Shown: piece by piece, positions 6,599 to 14,159 of the stretch
Position numbering within the stretch: position 1 is the first letter of the stretch
Layout: each line of letters begins with the position of its first letter
DNA from: Corynebacterium uberis
Lineage (GTDB): Bacteria > Actinomycetota > Actinomycetes > Mycobacteriales > Mycobacteriaceae
Direction of reading: 5' to 3'
Assembly: GCF_020616335.1 (NCBI RefSeq)
Contig: NZ_CP085051.1
Coordinates: forward strand, 1,860,001 to 1,924,000
DNA length: 64,000 bases
Notes under the pieces: generated by a model
What the model was told of the DNA's origin: nothing
Databases searched by the model: none
Seen by the model: only the letters and a program-made list of their open reading frames with translations
Made by a program: the position numbers and the translations under genes

Positions 6599-9124
6599 CT
6601 AGAAGCGGAAGATGGAACGCGTCAGGCGCAGCAACCAGTCGAAGTGAAGGACCGTGTTGATATTGGCCTGCCACGCAAAGCTTAGCGAACGATTGATCGC
6701 GTCGAAGGCTCCCTTGAAGAATCCGGTGAAGTTCACCGCCAAAGCAGGCAGCGCGGGCAGTGCCGGCGCAGACGAACCGGTGTCCGGCTTGCTCGGCTTT
6801 TCCGGCTTGTTGTCCGGCTTGGCATCCTCGGAAGGCTTCGCTTCATCGGACGGCTTTGCTTCGTCAGAGGGCTTCGCCTCATCGGACGGCTTTGCTTCGT
6901 CAGAGGGCTTCGCCTCATCGGACGGCTTTGCTTCGTCAGAGGGCTTCGCCTCATCGGACGGCTTTGCCTCATCGGTGGAGTCCTGCTCGGCCGGGGTGAT
7001 CTTGACCACCCGGTTGACCTGCTTGCCGTCCTTTTCCTCGTTGAACTTGTTCACCGCGTACACGTTGCCGCGACCATCGGCCGCAACGTGGTTGGCGTTG
7101 CTGCCAACGACGTCGAGGTTGGCCACGCGCTCCTGGGTGTCAGCGTTGAACACGGAGACCGTGCCGCCACCGCGGTTGATCACGTAGACCAGGTTGTTCA
7201 CCGGGTCGTAGGCGGCGTTGAGGGCACCGGCACCGGTGTCCTTAACTGCAACGGTCTTCTTCTGGTCAACGTTGTAGACGGCGACCTTGGAGGAGTCCTG
7301 GGAAGTGACCCACAGGTTGTGGTTCTTGGTGTCAAAGGCGACGCCAGCTGCGCTGGGGATGTCCTTCTCCGGGAGCTGGTATTCCGTGATGGCATTGCCG
7401 TTGCGGGTTTCAACCTTGACGGCCTTGCCGGAGCTGCGGGAGACGGCGTAGAGGTCGCCGGTCGCAGCGTCGAGGTCCAGCGACATGACGTTGTCCATAC
7501 CGGCGGGCAGCTTGATGGTGCCTTCCTTGGACTTGGTGTTGCCGTCGAAGACCTCGATGCTGAAGGCGTCACCGCTGGGGATGGACACGTAGGCCTTGTG
7601 GGTCTTCGGGTCAACCTTGACGTCGCGCGGGTGGTTGGCCACGTCCTTGTCAAACTGGTGGACCAGGGAGAGGTCCTTGGTGCTGTAGATGGCCACCGAG
7701 TTGGAGCGGGTGTTGGTCACCCACACGTAGCCCAGCTCGTCATCAACGTCGATGCCGTAGACGGCGTGGGCGATGTTGTCGCCGTCCTTCTCGGGCATGA
7801 TTTCCTTCTGGATGCCCAGGGTGTCAGCGTCCAGCTTGAACAGGCTGGACTCCTTGATCGGCGGGCGTCCCACCGAGCGGGTGACAAACAGCGCGTTTTC
7901 CTTGGCGGAGTACGCGGACTGGTACAGGCCAGCATCCAGGTAGCCGATGGTGGTCTTGAAGTGGTCGACGTTGTCCGTGGCATTGTTCGGGGTGACCTTG
8001 GATGCCGTGGGGTAGGTCTTGTCGCCTGCGGTGACCTCGATGGGGGTGCCCACCTCAGCGGACTCCGGGATGGAGACCTTGAGGGTGGCGGTGCCGGACT
8101 CGTCAGCCTTGACGGCCTCGGCGGCCCAGTTTTCGCCGTTGGCGCCGACCTTGGACACCTCGGTGCCGGCGGGCAGGTTGCCAATCTTGGCGGTGACGGT
8201 GGAGCCCTTGGAGGTTTCCGGCAGGTCCTTGTCGTTGGTGAAGGTCGCAGACGGCTTCGGGGAGAGCGTGAACTCTGCGGAGGCGTCGCCGTCGGTGACG
8301 GTGACGGTGACGTCAGAGCCAGCCAGGGCGGAGCCTGCCGGGGCAACCAGGGTGCCGGCGTAGGCGCCCTTGTCATCGGACTTCACGGAGTCAACGCTGG
8401 CGCGGCCCTGACGGAACTTGGCGGCGGTGTCGCCGACCTTGGCGGTCAGATCCTTGGTGGCACCGAAGCCGGTGGCGCTGACGGGAACGGAGACCTCGCC
8501 GGTGGGGGCCGTGGTGGCGTCTCCGGTGGCTTCGACGGCTGCGGCGGTTGCGCCCGGCTTGTCTTCAGCCGTGGGCTCCTCAGCCGGTTCATCGCCGACG
8601 GTGAACCACTCGTATTTGGTCAGAGTGGGGCCGCCATCGCCCCCGGAGAGGATACGGATCCAGTGCTTGCCCTCCGTGATGTCATTCGGCAGGCGCAGCT
8701 TGGCGGTGAAGTTGCCGTCCTCGCCCGGCAAGTTGTCTTCCGCAACATAAGCCGTGTCGCCATCAACGCTGCTGATGTCAGCGCCGTCCTGGTTTTCCGG
8801 GGGTGCGATCTTGCCGTCGTCAATCTTGAGGGCCAAGAAGCCGCCGTTGTCGGGGCGCTTGTCAAAGCCAACACCCTTGACAGTGACTAGGCCGCCGGGT
8901 TCAACATTGGTGGTCTCTACCGAGAATTTGCCGTTACCTGCACCGTTGGGTTCGCCCTTGGGGGCATCTGCCTTGGGCTTAGCGGTCGTGGTTTCGGCTG
9001 CGGGGCTGTCAGCAGCAAAAGCCGGGGCGACGACAGTCGTCCCGCTAGATAGCAAAGTGGCTGTGACCAGCGCGGCAATGGCGCGCTTGCCATGGAAGCG
9101 AGAATTCATAGGGTGGGAGCTCAT
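6599..9124 (-). CDS. Secreted YncE/YVTN-type beta-propeller protein, first gene of the iron operon (841 aa)
   Basis: A signal peptide (ending near VVAPAFAADS) is followed by the shared domain (about 45-170: PGGLVTVKGVGF, LALKIDDGKIA, RLPNDITEGKHWIRILSGG). Ig-like segments come next (about 200-380), then a beta-propeller (about 385-705). Its blades read YVWVTNTRSNSVAIY, LYAVSRSSGKAV, LWVTSQDSSKVAVY and VYVINRGGGTVSVF, as in YncE/YVTN repeat proteins. Perfect SDEAKP repeats follow (about 719-765). The end is aromatic-rich and finishes SIFRF. The start is either 9124 (GGAA directly before ATG) or 9109 (ribosome site 15 bases away); spacing is poor for both. A DtxR-like box lies about 170 bp upstream. 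The ligand is unknown. Confidence 0.8.
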   Translation of the reverse strand: MSSHPMNSRFHGKRAIAALVTATLLSSGTTVVAPAFAADSPAAETTTAKPKADAPKGEPNGAGNGKFSVETTNVEPGGLVTVKGVGFDKRPDNGGFLALKIDDGKIAPPENQDGADISSVDGDTAYVAEDNLPGEDGNFTAKLRLPNDITEGKHWIRILSGGDGGPTLTKYEWFTVGDEPAEEPTAEDKPGATAAAVEATGDATTAPTGEVSVPVSATGFGATKDLTAKVGDTAAKFRQGRASVDSVKSDDKGAYAGTLVAPAGSALAGSDVTVTVTDGDASAEFTLSPKPSATFTNDKDLPETSKGSTVTAKIGNLPAGTEVSKVGANGENWAAEAVKADESGTATLKVSIPESAEVGTPIEVTAGDKTYPTASKVTPNNATDNVDHFKTTIGYLDAGLYQSAYSAKENALFVTRSVGRPPIKESSLFKLDADTLGIQKEIMPEKDGDNIAHAVYGIDVDDELGYVWVTNTRSNSVAIYSTKDLSLVHQFDKDVANHPRDVKVDPKTHKAYVSIPSGDAFSIEVFDGNTKSKEGTIKLPAGMDNVMSLDLDAATGDLYAVSRSSGKAVKVETRNGNAITEYQLPEKDIPSAAGVAFDTKNHNLWVTSQDSSKVAVYNVDQKKTVAVKDTGAGALNAAYDPVNNLVYVINRGGGTVSVFNADTQERVANLDVVGSNANHVAADGRGNVYAVNKFNEEKDGKQVNRVVKITPAEQDSTDEAKPSDEAKPSDEAKPSDEAKPSDEAKPSDEAKPSDEAKPSDEAKPSEDAKPDNKPEKPSKPDTGSSAPALPALPALAVNFTGFFKGAFDAINRSLSFAWQANINTVLHFDWLLRLTRSIFRF
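6843..6968 (-). repeat. 36-bp perfect tandem repeat coding for SDEAKP hexamers
   Basis: Three perfect copies of a 36-bp unit plus a half copy lie in the 3' part of the 841-aa protein gene. Each unit codes for two SDEAKP hexamers. The repeat is entirely in frame, so copy-number change would lengthen or shorten a surface stalk without a frameshift. Confidence 0.92.
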
Positions 9125-9291
9125 TTCCTTCGAGGAACAGGTGGCTGGGTGTTCAGTCGACGGTGACCCGGGTGACCGGAGATGTCCTCACAGGCGTCAG
9201 ACGCTCAGTCGATTTCCTCATAGCGTTATCAGACCGAGATCAGTCCGTTACATGAACGCCTTTAAAGGTATGCTAAATCCCCTGAAAACTC

Positions 9292-9310
9292 CAAGGTTAG
9301 CCTGACCCCT
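9292..9310 (-). promoter_or_regulatory. DtxR/IdeR-like iron box
   Basis: AGGTTAGCCTGACC matches the core of the DtxR consensus (TTAGGTTAGCCTAACCTAA) with one change; about 14 of 19 positions match overall. It lies about 170 bp upstream of the first gene of the minus-strand iron operon. No equally good box was seen elsewhere in the operon, so iron-dependent repression of the whole operon from this site is the simple reading. The consensus is from memory; binding is inferred. Confidence 0.75.
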
Positions 9311-9384
9311 TTCCCACATTCACCTGTCAACGCTAGATTTACGCACGTCAAACCCATACTAAAGGCAGTCCACATAACGTCATA

Positions 9385-9408
9385 GGTTCACCCCTTTCGG
9401 GGTCAACC
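9385..9408 (-). terminator. Hairpin downstream of the 2-hydroxyacid dehydrogenase gene
   Basis: GGTTCACCCC and GGGGTCAACC pair around a 4-base loop, with one internal mismatch. It sits 15 bp past the stop of the minus-strand dehydrogenase gene and separates the housekeeping block from the iron operon. There is no clear U-run, so it is a weak intrinsic terminator at best. Confidence 0.5.
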
Positions 9409-9422
9409 CTCGCTGTACGGAC

Positions 9423-10337
9423 TTAGTACGCACGCTCCACGTCAACCTCGGTGAGCATTTTTTCCCCGGCGGCGAATAATTCCGCATTGCGCACCACCAG
9501 TCCCCCCAGCTCCGCGCGCATCACGGGACGCGTGTTCGCGGTATGCGGGGTGATCAGGCAATTGTCCAGCTCCCACAGGGGGTGGCCGTCGGGCAGCGGT
9601 TCCGGTTCCGTCACGTCCAGGCCGGCGCCGGCGATCTGGCCGCTGCGCAAGGCGTCGACCAAGGCGTCGGTGTCCACCAAACCGCCGCGCCCGGCGTTGA
9701 TCAGGTAGGAATCCGGCCGCATGCGCTTCAAAACCTGCGCGTCGACCAGGTGGCGGGTTTCGCCCGTCAGGGGCGCAAGCAGGACCACAAAGTCCGCTTC
9801 AGACCACTGCTCGTCGAGTTGAGAAAACGGCAAGGTGGTGTGCGCTCCCGGCACGGGGCGGCCGGAGCGGTTGACAGCGATGATGCGGCAGCCGAAGGGT
9901 TCGAGCATGGCAATGAGTCGGCGTGCAATGCCGCCTGCTCCGACGATGAGCACCGTGGAATCCCGGTAGACAAAGCGCGTCTCGCGCTGGGCGAGCGGCT
10001 CGGTTTTCCACGTCGCCGCCTTGGTCACCAGCTTGTATAGGTGGCTGGCGCCAATCATGAGCCCCAGGGTGCTTTCTGCCACCGAGTCCGCGTACAGCCC
10101 TCCTGCGTTGGCCCAGCGCACCCGCGCATCGAGCTTGCCCGCCTGCCAGAGGGCGTCCATTCCCGCGTAGGCGGTGTGGATGAACTCCAGGTTCTCGGGC
10201 AGCTCTGGCAGGTCATCTGGCCCGCCGTTGAACACTAGGAATTGGGCCTGATCCAGGTCGGAGACCTCCTCGTGTCCTGCATCAACGAGGGTGGTGGTCA
10301 CTTGTTCCCAGGGCTTGGGCAGCATCATAAATCTCAT
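9423..10337 (-). CDS. D-isomer-specific 2-hydroxyacid dehydrogenase family protein
   Basis: This is a 304-residue NAD(P)-dependent oxidoreductase of the phosphoglycerate-dehydrogenase-like family. The nucleotide-binding motif VLIVGAGGIARRL lies near residue 130. The substrate-binding arginine is in NAGRGGLVD (R217), the catalytic glutamate in LDVTEPEPLP, and the catalytic histidine in LITPHTANT (H265). The ATG at 10337 was preferred over an in-frame TTG 18 bases upstream because AGGG lies 8 bases before it. It follows proB by 47 bp, probably in one operon. In Corynebacterium a gene of this type usually sits between proB and proA; here the iron operon follows instead. The physiological substrate is not known. 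Confidence 0.9.
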   Translation of the reverse strand: MRFMMLPKPWEQVTTTLVDAGHEEVSDLDQAQFLVFNGGPDDLPELPENLEFIHTAYAGMDALWQAGKLDARVRWANAGGLYADSVAESTLGLMIGASHLYKLVTKAATWKTEPLAQRETRFVYRDSTVLIVGAGGIARRLIAMLEPFGCRIIAVNRSGRPVPGAHTTLPFSQLDEQWSEADFVVLLAPLTGETRHLVDAQVLKRMRPDSYLINAGRGGLVDTDALVDALRSGQIAGAGLDVTEPEPLPDGHPLWELDNCLITPHTANTRPVMRAELGGLVVRNAELFAAGEKMLTEVDVERAY

Positions 10338-10384
10338 GGTGTCCACCCTAGCCAACGCCGTCGGGCGCTTTCAGGCCGTTGGTT

Positions 10385-11518
10385 TTATGCCCGAGAGGCG
10401 AAGTGGGATAGGTAGTCGGCGTGGACGACGGGCTTGCGCAGGTTTTCGGGTAGGTCCTCACTGCGTCGGCCGATCATCCGGCGCAGCTGCGCGGCATCCA
10501 CGCTGACTTCGCCGCGGCCGACGATCTGCCCGTAGGGGTCAACGATGTCCACGATCTCGCCGGCGTGGAACTCGCCTTCTACCTCCGTGATTCCCACCGC
10601 TAAGAGCGAGGCTCCCCCGGTGGTCACCGCGGCTACCGCGCCAGCATCCAGGCGCAGCGTCCCGCCGCTGTCTGCGGCATGCAGTGCCCAGAACTTCCAC
10701 GCGCTCAGGCGCTGTCCTTGGGGGTGGAAGATGGTGCCCACGCTGGCGTCTCCGGTTGCGCGGGCAACCTCAGCGGCGCTGGCCAGCAGCACGGGGATGC
10801 CACCCCGGCACCCTAAGCGTGCCGCCGCGACTTTCGACGCCATCCCTCCCGTGCCTACCGCTCCCCCGTCACCGGCGGTCACGCCGGCAAGGTCGCGCCC
10901 GGAGCGGACCTCGGGGACCATCCGTGCGCCGGCCTCGCGGGGGTCGCGGTCGTAGAGGCCGGGGACGTCGGAAAGCAAGATGAGCGCCTGCGCGCCGGTG
11001 AGATTGGCCACGATGGCGGCCAGGCGGTCATTGTCGCCGAAGCGCATCTCCGAGGTAGCCACCGTGTCATTTTCATTAACGATGGGCACCGCACCCAGGT
11101 ATTCCAGGCGCTCCAGCGTGGCCTGGGCGTTGCGGGCGCGGTCGCGCCGGCCCGCGTCAGAGGCGGTGAGCAGCACCTGAGCCGCCGTGATGCCATAGCG
11201 GTTGAAGGAAGCCCCCCACTGCTGGGCCAGGTGCACCTGGCCCACCGCGGCGGCGGCCTGCCGGGTGGCCAGATCTCCCGGCCGGCTGGCCAAACCCAGG
11301 GGGGCGAGCCCCGCGGCCACCGCGCCGGAGGAGACCACGATGACCTGGCTGCCTTGCCGACGCCGCTCAACCACGGCATCAACAATCGCATCAATCTTCG
11401 CCGGATCCACCGCGGCATTATCGGCCGAGGTCAGCGAGGAGGAGCCGATCTTGACCACCACGCGACGCGCACTGGCAACCCGGGCACGGACCTGTTCTTG
11501 CGTAGGAATTCCACCCAT
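10385..11518 (-). CDS. proB: Glutamate 5-kinase (proline biosynthesis)
   Basis: This enzyme phosphorylates L-glutamate to gamma-glutamyl phosphate, the first step of proline synthesis in the cytoplasm. The 377-residue length fits the two-domain form: an amino-acid kinase domain (residues 15-265; [10 protein letters not shown], then VNENDTVAT and GTGGMASKV) and a C-terminal PUA domain (about 285-365; [17 protein letters not shown]). It starts 9 bp after the obg stop, so the two are probably co-transcribed. The proA gene is not in the window; it may lie beyond the iron operon to the left. Confidence 0.96.
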   Translation of the reverse strand: MGGIPTQEQVRARVASARRVVVKIGSSSLTSADNAAVDPAKIDAIVDAVVERRRQGSQVIVVSSGAVAAGLAPLGLASRPGDLATRQAAAAVGQVHLAQQWGASFNRYGITAAQVLLTASDAGRRDRARNAQATLERLEYLGAVPIVNENDTVATSEMRFGDNDRLAAIVANLTGAQALILLSDVPGLYDRDPREAGARMVPEVRSGRDLAGVTAGDGGAVGTGGMASKVAAARLGCRGGIPVLLASAAEVARATGDASVGTIFHPQGQRLSAWKFWALHAADSGGTLRLDAGAVAAVTTGGASLLAVGITEVEGEFHAGEIVDIVDPYGQIVGRGEVSVDAAQLRRMIGRRSEDLPENLRKPVVHADYLSHFASRA

Positions 11519-11527
11519 CGTCGCGCC

Positions 11528-13045
11528 CTATCCTTGCCAGCGTTCGCGCTCGGAGGGACCCTCATCGTCATAGTGGTATTCGTCGATGAGCCCGCGGCGC
11601 GCCTGCGAGGCGCGCTTGCGTTCTGCCGCCGAGGCGCGGTGCGTGCGCTCCAGGCGCGGATCGGTGCCCCGGGCGGTCATGGTCAGATCGACATCCGTGC
11701 CCGCCGCCGTCAGCGGCTCCCACTCGAAGCTCACCCCGCCGATGGTCACCGTGGCGCCCTCCCGGGCACCGGCCTTAAACAGTGCATCTTCCACCCCGGC
11801 GCGGGCGAGCCGGTCGGCGAGGTAGCCCACCGCTTCATCGTTATCAAAGTCGGTTTGCAGGATCCAGCGCTCCGGCTTGCGGCCCAGGACCAGGTAGGCC
11901 CCCGGCTCTGCGGGGTCGTCGATCACCTCAAAATCACCGCGCGGCGCATCCACCGCACGCGGCCGAATGACCGTGTGCTCCTGGTCGTAGGAGTCCTGGC
12001 GCGGGCGGGACGCCCGGTCGCGCTGCACGATCTCGAGCAGCTTGTAGGTCAGCGGAGCCAACCCCTTGCGTGCCACCGCGGAGATGATGAACACCGGCCA
12101 CCCGAAGTGCTCTTCCAGGTCGGCCTTGACAAACTGCGCCAGCTCCTCGGCCTCGGGCACGTCTGCCTTGTTGAGCACGATGATCCGCGGGCGCGCCATC
12201 AGGTCGCCCAGGCCGGTGTCCTCATCCAGGGCGGACTGGTACTGGGCGAGCTCATGTTCTAGCGCCTCAATGTCCGACTGCGGGTCACGGCCCGGATCCA
12301 GCGACGCCGTGTCCACCACATGGACCAGCACCGCGGTGCGCTCAATGTGACGTAGGAAATCCAGGCCCAGGCCCTTGCCCTGCGAGGCACCCGGGATCAA
12401 GCCCGGCACATCGGCGATGGTAAACGTCTGATGATCCACCTCTACCACCCCGAGGTTGGGCTGAAGGGTGGTAAAGGGGTAATCCGCAATCTTTGGCTTC
12501 GCGGCAGACAGCACGGAAACCAGCGAGGATTTGCCCGCGGAGGGAAAGCCCACCAGGCCCACATCCGCCACTGACTTCAGCTCCAGGGTGAGGTCCTTTT
12601 CCTCGCCAGGTTCCCCCTTGAGGGCAAAGCCCGGCGCCTTGCGGGAGCGGGAGGCCAACGCGGCGTTGCCCAATCCGCCGAATCCACCCGTGGCGGCAAC
12701 AAACCGGGTTCCGGGTGTGACCAGGTCTGCGAGCGTCTGGCCGTCCTCGTCCAGCACAACGGTGCCTACGGGCACCTCCAGGACAAGGTCCTCGCCGCGG
12801 GCTCCGTTGCGGTGATCGCCGGCCCCGTTGGCCCCCCGTCCGGCTTTGAGGTGCGGGCGAAAATGCAGATCGAGCAGGGTGTGCACCTGGGTGGAGACCT
12901 CCAGGACGATGTCTCCCCCGTGGCCGCCGTTGCCGCCGTCCGGGCCGCCGAGCGGCTTGAACTTCTCCCGGTGCACCGATGCGGCGCCGTGCCCGCCGTC
13001 GCCGGCGGACAGGTGCAAAACAACTCGATCAACAAAGCGGGCCAT
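11528..13045 (-). CDS. obg: Obg/CgtA GTPase (ribosome assembly)
   Basis: The ATG at 13045 gives the canonical start [18 protein letters not shown]; the upstream in-frame extension has no homology value. The protein has 505 residues: glycine-rich Obg fold (1-160), G domain (about 160-340; [27 protein letters not shown]) and a C-terminal OCT domain (about 360-435; [20 protein letters not shown]). A basic tail rich in Arg, Ala and Lys follows. Obg GTPases act in 50S subunit maturation and stress control. It lies downstream of rplU-rpmA after a strong terminator, so it probably has its own promoter, and upstream of proB. Confidence 0.96.
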   Translation of the reverse strand: MARFVDRVVLHLSAGDGGHGAASVHREKFKPLGGPDGGNGGHGGDIVLEVSTQVHTLLDLHFRPHLKAGRGANGAGDHRNGARGEDLVLEVPVGTVVLDEDGQTLADLVTPGTRFVAATGGFGGLGNAALASRSRKAPGFALKGEPGEEKDLTLELKSVADVGLVGFPSAGKSSLVSVLSAAKPKIADYPFTTLQPNLGVVEVDHQTFTIADVPGLIPGASQGKGLGLDFLRHIERTAVLVHVVDTASLDPGRDPQSDIEALEHELAQYQSALDEDTGLGDLMARPRIIVLNKADVPEAEELAQFVKADLEEHFGWPVFIISAVARKGLAPLTYKLLEIVQRDRASRPRQDSYDQEHTVIRPRAVDAPRGDFEVIDDPAEPGAYLVLGRKPERWILQTDFDNDEAVGYLADRLARAGVEDALFKAGAREGATVTIGGVSFEWEPLTAAGTDVDLTMTARGTDPRLERTHRASAAERKRASQARRGLIDEYHYDDEGPSERERWQG

Positions 13046-13195
13046 AGTTTTCTTCTTCTCCTGGATCCTGTCCTGGATTGGGCGGGCCCTGACGGGACCC
13101 ACAAGGGGTGTGGGACAAGGCTGGTGCCCCCAACACTACGGGCTTGGTAGCCCCCACGGGCCACTGCGCGGGCATTTGCCTGTGCGTGAGTGCCA

Positions 13196-13240
13196 AAACC
13201 CCGCACGCACCAGCTGGCAATCAGGGTGCGCGCGGGGTTG
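13196..13240 (-). terminator. Intrinsic terminator of rplU-rpmA
   Basis: Arms 13198-13212 and 13226-13240 form a 15-bp stem with one wobble pair (AACCCCGCGCGCACC with GGTGCGTGCGGGGTT). On the minus strand TTTT follows. It lies about 25 bp after the rpmA stop. Confidence 0.85.
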
Positions 13241-13264
13241 TGGAAAAGCTACGCGGTTGAGGTG

Positions 13265-13564
13265 TTACGCGGTTGCGGCAACCTCTTCGGCCGGGGCCTC
13301 GGTCTGCGCGGCGGTGTTCTCAACGATGTTGACCATGCGGCGATTGCGCTTGATGGTGAACTTCACTGCGCCTTCCTTGAGGGCGAACAGCGTGTCGTCC
13401 CCACCGCGGCCAACGTTCTCACCGGGGTGGAACTTGGTGCCACGCTGCCGGACCAGAATCTCGCCGGCGTTGACCTGCTGGCCACCGAAACGCTTGACGC
13501 CCAGGCGCTTCGCGTTGGAATCACGACCGTTGCTGGAGCTAGATGCACCCTTCTTGTGTGCCAT
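13265..13564 (-). CDS. rpmA: 50S ribosomal protein L27
   Basis: The 99-residue protein begins [20 protein letters not shown] and contains [21 protein letters not shown], both hallmarks of bacterial L27. The C-terminal tail is Ala/Glu-rich and longer than in many species, as is common in actinobacteria. It starts 50 bp after rplU and is followed by a strong terminator, forming the usual rplU-rpmA pair. Confidence 0.98.
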   Translation of the reverse strand: MAHKKGASSSSNGRDSNAKRLGVKRFGGQQVNAGEILVRQRGTKFHPGENVGRGGDDTLFALKEGAVKFTIKRNRRMVNIVENTAAQTEAPAEEVAATA

Positions 13565-13614
13565 TGGTATTTCCCTCCTTCGTGGAAAATTCTCTCAGAG
13601 CCTGTAAGCGGCCG

Positions 13615-13920
13615 TTACTTGATGCCGTTGATCTTCAGAACGGTCAGCTTCTGGCGGTGGCCCTGGCGGGTCTTGTAACCGGTCTTGTTCTTGTACTTCA
13701 GGATCTTGATCTTCGGGCCCTTGGTCTGCTCGACGATCTCGGCCTGAACCTTGATCTCCGCAAGGTCAGAGGCCTTGGACTTAACATCTGCGCCATCGAC
13801 GAGCAGAACCGGGGTGAGAGCAACGGCCGATCCCGGCTCTCCCTCGATCTTCTCGACCTTGACGAGGTCACCTTCGGCAACCTTGTACTGCTTGCCGCCG
13901 GTCTTGACGATCGCGTACAT
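13615..13920 (-). CDS. rplU: 50S ribosomal protein L21
   Basis: The ATG at 13920 gives [18 protein letters not shown], the standard L21 start, and a 101-residue product of normal length. The C-terminal motif [17 protein letters not shown] is typical. The upstream in-frame extension (to 14064) is not supported. A 239-bp leader separates it from rne. Confidence 0.98.
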   Translation of the reverse strand: MYAIVKTGGKQYKVAEGDLVKVEKIEGEPGSAVALTPVLLVDGADVKSKASDLAEIKVQAEIVEQTKGPKIKILKYKNKTGYKTRQGHRQKLTVLKINGIK

Positions 13921-14119
13921 AGGAGGGCTACCCCTTATCTGGATTCTCGACTCAGGCCACACAAACGGCCCGATTGGACTGGTACTGAAACTTTGGGAGC
14001 GTTCCGGGGCGCGCGCATGCTTGTACACGCATGCCTCAAACAGCCCCAAAACAGCGACTGTCAAAGACTACCGTGCACCCCCGGGCGAACACAAACCACC
14101 GCCGCCGCACCGCGCGCCG

Positions 14120-14140
14120 CGCCCCCTCGTTTCGGGGGCG
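14120..14140. other. GC-rich hairpin in the rne-rplU gap
   Basis: CGCCCCC and GGGGGCG form a perfect 7-bp stem 20 bp past the rne stop. There is no U-tract. The rest of the gap (13921-14159) contains a TTGACA-like -35 element on the minus strand (14060-14065) and a spaced GCATGC repeat (within 14016-14033). It is probably the rplU promoter and leader. Confidence 0.4.
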
Positions 14141-14159
14141 GACGCCCGAGCGAGCGCGG

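Noticed and set aside
6843..6968. Regular repeats that could suggest a CRISPR array
   Set aside because: Units are contiguous without spacers and encode an in-frame SDEAKP peptide.
7088..8890. Long plus-strand open frame of 600 codons opposite the 841-aa gene
   Set aside because: It is a mirror of the GC-rich coding strand. It lacks a ribosome site and family features, while the minus-strand product has clear domains.
1..9124. Calling the surface proteins HtaA/ChtA heme proteins
   Set aside because: The characteristic HtaA domain motifs were not seen. The shared domain is different, so the family name was not used.
924..9124. Sortase-anchored (LPXTG) surface proteins
   Set aside because: No LPXTG-like motif was found. 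Two proteins end in a membrane helix and two have other hydrophobic ends.
9646..9661. Further copy of the dispersed motif (GGCGTCGACCAAGGCG)
   Set aside because: It has an extra base between the two conserved halves, so it was not counted.
14016..14033. Spaced GCATGC repeat before rplU as a ribosomal-protein leader RNA
   Set aside because: A short inverted repeat alone does not match a known L21 leader structure that I can verify here.
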